A DNA stretch of 64,000 nt. It comes from Hymenobacter oligotrophus (lineage in GTDB: Bacteria; Bacteroidota; Bacteroidia; Cytophagales; Hymenobacteraceae). Of this stretch, positions 58,307 through 64,000 are shown in pieces; positions within the stretch are counted from its first letter, which is position 1; the number at the start of each line of letters is the position of its first letter. Under the pieces are notes generated by a model. That model was not told the origin of the DNA and ran no database searches. It worked only from the letters and a program-made list of their open reading frames with translations. The stretch lies in contig NZ_CP032317.1 in assembly GCF_003574965.1 (NCBI RefSeq), positions 3,162,001 through 3,226,000 on the forward strand, in the 5' to 3' direction. The translations under genes and the position numbers were made by a program.

Positions 58307-60142
58307 TTACTCCACCGTAACCGATTTGGCCAGGTTACGCGGCTGATCGACGTTGCAGCCCCGCAGCACGGCAATGTGGTACGAAAGCAGCTGCAGCGGA
58401 ATCACCGAAACCAACGGCATCAGCTCGTCGGAGGTGTGCGGCACTTCCACCACAAACTCAGCCATTGGCGGAATCACCTTGTCGCCCTCGCTCACGATGG
58501 CAATGATGCGGCCTTTGCGCGCCTTCACCTCCTGAATGTTCGATACGATCTTCTCGTACGAGCTGTCGCGGGTGGCAATAACCACCACCGGCATGTTCTC
58601 GTCGATCAGGGCGATGGGGCCGTGCTTCATCTCGGCCGCCGGGTAACCCTCGGCGTGGATGTAGCTGATTTCCTTTAGCTTTAGAGCGCCTTCCAAAGCC
58701 ACCGGGAAGTTGTAACCGCGGCCTAGGTACAGGAAGTTGGCGGCGTCTTTGAAGATTTCGGAAATCTGGCGAATCTCGGTGTCGAGCTCCAATGCCTTTT
58801 CCACTTTCTGCGGAATGGTATGGAGCTCCATGGTCAGTTCGCGCAGGCGCTGATCGGAAAGCGTACCACGGCGATGGCCTACAATCATGGCCAGCAGCGT
58901 CAGCACGGTTACCTGGGCGGTAAAGGCTTTCGTCGAGGCTACGCCGATTTCCGGACCAGCGTGGGTGTAGGCACCAGCATCGGTAGCACGGGCAATGCTC
59001 GAGCCTACCACGTTGCAGATACCAAAGATGGTAGCGCCCTTGCTCTTGGCTAGCTCGATGGCCGCCAGCGTATCGGCCGTTTCGCCCGATTGCGAAATGG
59101 CAATTACGATGTCGCGCTCCGAAAGCACCGGGTTGCGGTAGCGGAACTCCGAAGCATACTCTACTTCTACCGGAATGCGCGCTAGGTCCTCAATCAGGTA
59201 CTCGGCCACCAGGCCAGCGTGCCACGAGGTACCGCACGCCACGATGATGATGCGCTGAGCATTGATGAACTTCTGCTCGAAAGCGCGCACGCCGCCCATG
59301 TTCAGGTGACCTGCCTCCAACTCCAAACGGCCGCGCATCGAGTCGAGAATCGACTTGGGCTGCTCGTAGATTTCTTTCAGCATGAAGTGCTCGTAGCCGC
59401 CCTTCTCAATGCTGTCGAGCTCCAACTCCAGCTTCTGGATGTAGGGCGTCTGCGGTACATCTTCCTTGCTGCGAATATCAAGCTTGCCGTTGCGTATTAC
59501 CGCAATTTCGTAGTCGTTCACATACACCACCTCGTTCGTGTACTCGATAATGGGAGTAGCATCCGAAGCGAGGAAGAACTCGTTGTCGCCAACTCCAATT
59601 ACCATGGGCGAGCCTTTACGGGCTGCAATAAGCTGGTCAGGCTCGTCCTTGCTCAGCACCACAATGGCGTAAGCACCTACCACTTCGTGAAGAGCCAAGC
59701 GTACAGCTTCCTCCAGCGAGCATTTGTTTTGCTTCTGAATTTCCTCAATCAGGTTCACGAACACCTCCGTGTCCGTGTCAGAGTGAAATTCGTGGCCCTG
59801 CTGGATCAAGTGTTGCTTTAGAGCAGCGTAGTTCTCGATGATGCCATTGTGAATAATAGCAATACGTTCAGACGTGGAGTAGTGCGGGTGCGCATTTACA
59901 TCGTTCGGCTCGCCGTGCGTAGCCCAACGCGTGTGGCCCATGCCCACGTGAGCGTGCACGTTCTTGTCGGCGATGAATGCTTCTAGGTCGGCAACCTTGC
60001 CTTTCTTTTTGAATACGTTCAGATCGCCGTTGAGCAAGGCAACACCCGCCGAGTCGTAGCCGCGGTACTCCAAGCGGCGCAGACCTTTAATGATGATGGG
60101 GCAGGCTTCGCGGTGCCCGATGTAAGCTACAATTCCGCACAT
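58307..60142 (-). CDS. glmS: Glutamine--fructose-6-phosphate aminotransferase (isomerizing)
   Basis: GlmS (611 residues) makes glucosamine-6-phosphate, the first step toward UDP-GlcNAc, peptidoglycan and LPS. Seen: the Ntn glutaminase start CGIVAYIGHREACP with nucleophile Cys2, LRRLEYRGYDSAGVAL, MGHTRWATHGEPNDVNAHPH, and HNGIIENYAALKQHL; then two SIS domains, first with ACGTSWHAGLVAEYLIEDLA and AISQSGETADTLAAIELAK, second with FLYLGRGYNFPVALEGALKL and EISYIHAEGYPAAEMKHGPI. It ends in QPRNLAKSVTVE, the canonical GlmS tail. No glmS riboswitch-like sequence was seen in the 78 bases upstream. It follows the DUF4270 gene on the same strand. Confidence 0.97.
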   Translation of the reverse strand: MCGIVAYIGHREACPIIIKGLRRLEYRGYDSAGVALLNGDLNVFKKKGKVADLEAFIADKNVHAHVGMGHTRWATHGEPNDVNAHPHYSTSERIAIIHNGIIENYAALKQHLIQQGHEFHSDTDTEVFVNLIEEIQKQNKCSLEEAVRLALHEVVGAYAIVVLSKDEPDQLIAARKGSPMVIGVGDNEFFLASDATPIIEYTNEVVYVNDYEIAVIRNGKLDIRSKEDVPQTPYIQKLELELDSIEKGGYEHFMLKEIYEQPKSILDSMRGRLELEAGHLNMGGVRAFEQKFINAQRIIIVACGTSWHAGLVAEYLIEDLARIPVEVEYASEFRYRNPVLSERDIVIAISQSGETADTLAAIELAKSKGATIFGICNVVGSSIARATDAGAYTHAGPEIGVASTKAFTAQVTVLTLLAMIVGHRRGTLSDQRLRELTMELHTIPQKVEKALELDTEIRQISEIFKDAANFLYLGRGYNFPVALEGALKLKEISYIHAEGYPAAEMKHGPIALIDENMPVVVIATRDSSYEKIVSNIQEVKARKGRIIAIVSEGDKVIPPMAEFVVEVPHTSDELMPLVSVIPLQLLSYHIAVLRGCNVDQPRNLAKSVTVE

Positions 60143-60220
60143 AGCGTGTCAGAAGAAAAGTAAACAGTTAAAAAAGTCGGCCCTTAGCAAAGCTTGTGCC
60201 GATGTTAGTAGAGCAGGGTT

Positions 60221-61693
60221 TTACTGAGCTCCGGGTTTGGAGTAGTACACACGCAAGCGAATGTTGCTGGCGTCGATGGTAGCACGGTCCAGTGAAAGCG
60301 GCAAACTGGTTTCGTTGGAGCGTAGTTCCCGACGCAACGTTGGCGACAAAATAAATGCTGCCGGGTACGGCGTTGGCAACTGGTTGGTTACATACGTTTG
60401 AACGTAAGTCGTCAGCAGCGTTGTGTAGTTGTTGCTGGGGCCCGTAGCTGTGCTTTGGCGGTTTAGTTGTGCTTCGAGCCGCTGACCTTGGGCATTTGCG
60501 TTTTCGCCCAGCACAAACCGCAACGACTGGCTTGCGCCAGTAGTCGTTTTCAACACTTGGTTGCGCGCGTTGGCCTCGTAGAGGTAGAGGCTGGTCGGCG
60601 CCGGGTACACCAAGTTGGTGCCCGATTTCAGCGGCACAATCAGCTCGGCACGGTTCACGATAATGTTTTCGCGCTGTTGCAGGGCCCGGAGTTGCTCCAG
60701 CCCAGGAATTAGCAGCTTGGTGGCCAAGCCGGTGCCATCTTGCGTGTAGCTGGTGTTATTTAGCAGGCTAGCAGGTACCTCGGCGGCGCGGTTGTTGTTG
60801 AGCGAGCTAAAGGGGGCCCCGGCACCGCTCAAATCGTATTGAATGCCGGTGAAAAAACGCGGCTCGAATACGGCACCCGAGCTGTTCACGTAACTGAAGC
60901 GGTATATTTTCTGCTCAGTGGCCGGAGTGCCCGACGTGGTATTTACCCGGTAGTAAACCAGAATTTGCGAAATCACCGATCGGTCGAAGCCGATTACAGT
61001 GCGCTCGGTACCAGCGCCCGGAATAATGGCCAAACCCCGCCAAACACGTTGCAGCTCCTGCTGCGACAGCGTTTCGGTGGTAGTGGCCTTCATCAGGTCG
61101 AACAGGCTGGTGGCAAAAGCGGTGGGCTGCGGGCCGGAAATCAGGATGCGCAACGGCAATTGCAAGCTGTCGGCCGTGTTGGCTTTGTTGCGAATAATGC
61201 GGTTCAACGACACCGGAGCATTTTCCACAATCGCCTGACCTAGAGCCGGGCGGCTGGCTGCGTTGTAAGTGGTGCGTTCGTCAAGCGGCTTGTCTAGGTC
61301 GTACAAGCTCAGCCGCACGGGTTGGGTAGCGCTGCCATATACCCGGTCGAAACCGCCCGTGAGGACGATGGAATCGAGCCGGGGATTTTGCGCAGCAAAT
61401 TTGGAGGGCAGCGGGTCGGAGGTGGCGTTGAGGCTGGGCTGCACCTCTGAATAGGCGCGTGCCTCCAGCGTAGCGCCCGTGTTGGCATCGGTAAGCCTGC
61501 CCACCAAAAAGCGGGTACGGCGCAGTGTAGGCACCGAATCCTGGTGGATGGTGGAAGCCGTTACCGGGAAGTCCTCGTACTTCGTATCGACGGATGCGGA
61601 ACCCGGCAGGTCAAGGCCAAGCTCGTTGGGGTCTTCGCACGAGCCGAGCGAAAACAAAGCGGACGCCAACAGCAAGGCCGTCGACGTCCGCAT
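60221..61693 (-). CDS. DUF4270 family lipoprotein
   Basis: A 490-residue lipoprotein of family DUF4270, restricted to Bacteroidota and of unknown function. It has a signal with lipobox SLGSC (about residue 19), followed by EDPNELGLDLPGSASVDTKY. The family block near the start (DSVPTLRRTRFLVGRLTDAN, with a G-x-x-x-D pattern) and beta-rich body follow; the C-terminus includes LRRELRSNETSLPLSLDRAT and IRLRVYYSKPG, which is the typical YY-T-KP-type ending. It is probably surface or outer-membrane attached. The start at 61693 gives the best signal; 61720 is also possible and would overlap the preceding gene. It follows the GT5-like gene and precedes glmS, a familiar linkage in the phylum. Confidence 0.82.
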   Translation of the reverse strand: MRTSTALLLASALFSLGSCEDPNELGLDLPGSASVDTKYEDFPVTASTIHQDSVPTLRRTRFLVGRLTDANTGATLEARAYSEVQPSLNATSDPLPSKFAAQNPRLDSIVLTGGFDRVYGSATQPVRLSLYDLDKPLDERTTYNAASRPALGQAIVENAPVSLNRIIRNKANTADSLQLPLRILISGPQPTAFATSLFDLMKATTTETLSQQELQRVWRGLAIIPGAGTERTVIGFDRSVISQILVYYRVNTTSGTPATEQKIYRFSYVNSSGAVFEPRFFTGIQYDLSGAGAPFSSLNNNRAAEVPASLLNNTSYTQDGTGLATKLLIPGLEQLRALQQRENIIVNRAELIVPLKSGTNLVYPAPTSLYLYEANARNQVLKTTTGASQSLRFVLGENANAQGQRLEAQLNRQSTATGPSNNYTTLLTTYVQTYVTNQLPTPYPAAFILSPTLRRELRSNETSLPLSLDRATIDASNIRLRVYYSKPGAQ

Positions 61694-61703
61694 GTTCAAT
61701 AGC

Positions 61704-62516
61704 CTAGTTGGCCAATTCATTATACAGGGCGTAGTATGAGCTAAGCAGGTTCTCGTCGTCGGCCACTTGGCCAAGGCTATGGCGCTGGGCGTATTCTTGA
61801 AACAGCGCGTTCAGGTTTTCGCTGAAATCTTCGTCGGAGCGTACCACCGAATCGGCGTATTCCATGCCAATCTTCACAAAACCCGTAAAGTCGGCCGATT
61901 GCAAGGCTGCCAGCATCGAGTCGTCGATATCAAGCATTTTGGCCTTCTCGATGATGTCGCCTTCGAATTTGTAATCGAACTCGTTGTTGTAAACGGTAAA
62001 GATCGACTTCGCATCTTTGAAGATGGGGTCTTTCTTGTACGTCGTTTTGAGGTACAACGGCATCAGGCCCGTCATCCAGTCGTTGCAGTGCACGATGTCG
62101 GGGGCCCAACCAAGTTTCTTGACGGTTTCGAGCACACCTTTGCAGAAAAAGATAGCGCGCTCGTCGTTATCGGCGTGGAACTGGTCGTTCTTGTCGCGCA
62201 ATACCGACTTGCGGTGGAAGTAATCTTCGTTATCGATGAAGTATACTTGCAGCTTTGCGTTCGGAATAGAGGCCACTTTGATAATGAGCGGCTTTTCGTC
62301 CTCGCCTACGGCAATGTTGATGCCCGACAAGCGCACCACCTCGTGCAGGCGGTTTTTGCGTTCGTTGATAATGCCGAAGCGGGGTACGAAAATGCGGATT
62401 TCCATCCCCATCTCTTGCATGCCTTGCGGCAGGCGCCGCAGGAACTCCGCTACCCGGGTCGTTTGCAAAAACGGATTGATTTCCGTGGCAGCATAGAGAA
62501 TTCTCAGCTTCGACAT
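61704..62516 (-). CDS. Glycogen/starch synthase catalytic (GT5) domain only
   Basis: A 270-residue protein corresponding to the N-terminal GT5 half of bacterial glycogen synthase. Seen: KLRILYAATEINPFLQTTRV, GMEIRIFVPRFGIINERKN, YFIDNEDYFHRKSVLRDKND, FCKGVLETVKKLGWAPDIVH, CNDWMTGLMPLYLKTTYKKD and DAKSIFTVYNNEFDYKFEGD. The ADP-glucose-binding KxGGL motif expected near residue 15 is absent (FLQTTRVAEFLRR), and the C-terminal GT1 domain is missing, so ordinary glycogen synthase activity is doubtful. This short form, in this place beside panC and DUF4270, is conserved in Bacteroidota as I recall, suggesting a real but different function. It is divergent from panC. Confidence 0.78.
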   Translation of the reverse strand: MSKLRILYAATEINPFLQTTRVAEFLRRLPQGMQEMGMEIRIFVPRFGIINERKNRLHEVVRLSGINIAVGEDEKPLIIKVASIPNAKLQVYFIDNEDYFHRKSVLRDKNDQFHADNDERAIFFCKGVLETVKKLGWAPDIVHCNDWMTGLMPLYLKTTYKKDPIFKDAKSIFTVYNNEFDYKFEGDIIEKAKMLDIDDSMLAALQSADFTGFVKIGMEYADSVVRSDEDFSENLNALFQEYAQRHSLGQVADDENLLSSYYALYNELAN

Positions 62517-62603
62517 ACGGGGTTAATGGAGAAGTTAGGAAAAGGAAACACCATTGGGACGCACAAAATTAAACAATTTTGCCCGATAAATCCACTATGC
62601 TTA

Positions 62604-62619
62604 CCCCGGACGTCCGGGG
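62604..62619. repeat. Short perfect palindrome before panC
   Basis: CCCCGGACGTCCGGGG is a perfect 16-bp palindrome in the panC leader, 14 bases before the ATG. It could be an operator or a leader hairpin. Confidence 0.45.
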
Positions 62620-62632
62620 CCGTCTGCCTGAC

Positions 62633-63487
62633 ATGGAGATACTTGAAACCGCCGCCGCGTTGCAAGCCCTTACCGAAAAATGGCGCCGCGAAGGCCGCAG
62701 CATCGGCTTAGTGCCCACTATGGGTGCCCTACACGAGGGTCATTTGCAACTGGTGCGCACCGCCGCCGCCCAAAACGACGAGGTGGTGGTAAGCATATTT
62801 GTGAACCCCACGCAGTTCAACAACAGCGAAGATTTCAAATTATATCCCCGCGTACCCGATTCGGATGCGGAAATGCTGCGCGGAACCGGCTGCACTGTTT
62901 TGTTTACGCCCACGGTGGAGGAGGTGTACCCGCGCCCCACGGTGCTGCAGTTTAATTTCGGGGCGCTGGAGAACGTGATGGAAGGCGCGCACCGGCCGGG
63001 CCACTTCAACGGGGTGGCTACTGTGGTGAGCAAGTTGTTTCACCTAGGGCGCCCGCACCGCGCGTACTTCGGGCAGAAGGATTGGCAACAAGTGGCCGTG
63101 GTGCGCCAGTTGGTGCAAGACTTAAGTTTTGACCTGGACTTGATTAGCTGCCCAACCATTCGCGAAACCGATGGCCTGGCTATGTCGTCGCGCAACCGGC
63201 GGCTTTCGCCCGAAGCGCGGGCCGTGGCCCCGCGCCTGTACGAGGCCTTGCAGCTGGCCGCTGCACAGCTCCAACACACCCGGCAGCCGGAGCTAGCGCA
63301 ACAAGCGGCGCTGGACTTCCTAGGTGCCTACCCGCAAATTGAAGTGGAGTACCTGCAAGTGGCCGACGCCCGTTTGCTGCAACCACTGCCGGCCGGTACG
63401 GAGCCTGGGCAAGAAGCCGTGATTTGCTTGGCGGCGTGGCTCGGTGGCGTGCGCCTGATTGACAACGTGGTACTCTTGCTTACCTAG
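62633..63487 (+). CDS. panC: Pantothenate synthetase (pantoate--beta-alanine ligase)
   Basis: PanC (284 residues) joins pantoate and beta-alanine with ATP to make pantothenate. Seen: [20 protein letters not shown] (HxGH nucleotide-binding, about residues 24-43), [60 protein letters not shown] and [20 protein letters not shown] with the KMSKS-like MSSRN. The start at 62633 ([10 protein letters not shown]) is chosen as the family start; the frame is open to 62579. panD follows 70 bases downstream with its own promoter box, so pantothenate and its beta-alanine are made from adjacent genes; coaX for the next step is also in the window. Confidence 0.96.
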   Translation: MEILETAAALQALTEKWRREGRSIGLVPTMGALHEGHLQLVRTAAAQNDEVVVSIFVNPTQFNNSEDFKLYPRVPDSDAEMLRGTGCTVLFTPTVEEVYPRPTVLQFNFGALENVMEGAHRPGHFNGVATVVSKLFHLGRPHRAYFGQKDWQQVAVVRQLVQDLSFDLDLISCPTIRETDGLAMSSRNRRLSPEARAVAPRLYEALQLAAAQLQHTRQPELAQQAALDFLGAYPQIEVEYLQVADARLLQPLPAGTEPGQEAVICLAAWLGGVRLIDNVVLLLT

Positions 63488-63522
63488 GGCTGGCACCCGC
63501 GGCAGAGCGGGGCTTATTTGCG

Positions 63523-63530
63523 TATCTTTG
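63523..63530 (+). promoter_or_regulatory. -7 promoter box of panD
   Basis: TATCTTTG fits TAnnTTTG exactly and lies 27 bases before the panD ATG at 63558. Confidence 0.55.
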
Positions 63531-63557
63531 CCGCCTTGTTACCCGCACCGCTTACCC

Positions 63558-63905
63558 ATGCACATTGAGGTTTTAAAATCCAAGATACACCGCGCCAAAG
63601 TCACCCAGGCCGAGCTCCACTACGTGGGCAGCATCACCATTGATGAGGACCTGCTCGACGCGGCCAACATGGTGGAAAACGAGAAGGTCACGGTCGTGAA
63701 CGTCAACAACGGCGAGCGGTTCGAAACCTATACCATCAAAGGCGAACGAGGCTCGGGCATGGTTTGCCTGAACGGCCCGGCAGCCCGCCGCGTCGCCGTT
63801 GGCGACATCGTTATCGTCTTCTCGTACTGCCTGATCGACTTTGCCGTAGCGCGCGAACACAAACCAACTTTGGTGTTCCCCGATCAGCACAACCGGTTGG
63901 TATAG
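63558..63905 (+). CDS. panD: Aspartate 1-decarboxylase proenzyme
   Basis: PanD (115 residues) decarboxylates aspartate to beta-alanine for PanC. It is made as a proenzyme and self-cleaves to give a pyruvoyl group. The cleavage site is Gly24-Ser25 in [20 protein letters not shown]. Other family blocks: [40 protein letters not shown] and [14 protein letters not shown]. The ATG at 63558 ([17 protein letters not shown]) is the family start. A terminator-like hairpin follows. Confidence 0.97.
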   Translation: MHIEVLKSKIHRAKVTQAELHYVGSITIDEDLLDAANMVENEKVTVVNVNNGERFETYTIKGERGSGMVCLNGPAARRVAVGDIVIVFSYCLIDFAVAREHKPTLVFPDQHNRLV

Positions 63906-63925
63906 CCACGTTGCTTCCGCCTCCG

Positions 63926-63957
63926 AAGCCAGTAGCCCCGCTGCTGGCTTTGTTTTT
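63926..63957 (+). terminator. Rho-independent terminator of panD
   Basis: AAGCCAGTAG (63926-63935) pairs with CTGCTGGCTT (63941-63950) with one G-T wobble and a 5-base loop, followed by TGTTTTT. Confidence 0.75.
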
Positions 63958-64000
63958 AGTGCTCAGCCCCGATTAGTATTACCCAATCAGTTAGAGTGAA

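Overview
The window looks like a piece of chromosome from a high-G+C member of the Bacteroidota, most probably Hymenobacter or a close relative in the Cytophagales (inference). The support is: many genes preceded by the Bacteroidota -7 promoter box TAnnTTTG and by no clear Shine-Dalgarno sequence; family content typical of the phylum (DUF4270 lipoprotein next to a GT5-only glycogen synthase and panC, DksA-like protein with a degenerate zinc finger, fused Dpp-type ATPase, CoaX/OMP/LptC cluster); and very G+C-rich codon use. The content is mostly housekeeping. No tRNA, rRNA, CRISPR array, prophage or complete insertion sequence was seen.

Layout. 1-6.3 kb: 3' end of ybeY, a leucyl/arginyl-transferase-like protein, mnmG, a methyltransferase and an Ig-like lipoprotein. 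6.4-6.9 kb: a gene-free stretch full of DnaA-box-like words and ending in an AT-rich run, a good candidate for oriC; a second small cluster lies at 8.3 kb beyond two small genes. 8.4-21.3 kb: pit, glyS, an MMPL/RND exporter, ileS, lspA and a fused oligopeptide ABC ATPase. 21.7-28.6 kb: rnr, a nested REP-like inverted repeat, a polyprenyl synthase, a rhomboid protease, small membrane proteins and a GDPD. 28.6-30.0 kb: an AT-rich island with an HTH regulator, nine TGTATC/GATACA words, a consensus parS site and about 670 bases of hairpin-rich non-coding DNA. 30.0-36.7 kb: dciA, recF, pdhA, a TPR protein, ribH, a DksA-like protein and a pseudouridine synthase with a very long disordered Arg-rich head. 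36.8-43.9 kb: coaX, an outer-membrane protein, lptC, a small membrane protein, ppiD and a TPR protein. 44-53.3 kb: recJ, an M61 peptidase, lptB, a GH3-like enzyme and small lipoprotein/membrane genes. 53.5-64 kb: gltX, ridA, a 3HCDH-like protein, a DUF6056 protein, glmS, DUF4270, the GT5-only glycogen synthase, panC and panD.

How it fits together. The candidate oriC, the consensus parS site, dciA (replicative helicase loader family) and recF all lie within about 25 kb, which suggests this window is the origin-proximal part of the chromosome. Translation (glyS, ileS, gltX, mnmG, ybeY), envelope biogenesis (lspA, lptB, lptC, ppiD, glmS, pit) and cofactor synthesis (coaX, panC, panD, ribH) dominate the rest.

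The most striking genome-scale signal is the palindrome CCTAGG. I count about 94 copies by eye, against roughly 20 expected from base composition, spread through genes (often as Ala-Leu-Gly, GCC CTA GGT) and through terminators. It resembles the highly iterated palindromes of cyanobacteria in behaviour. The least explained local region is 28.6-30.0 kb.
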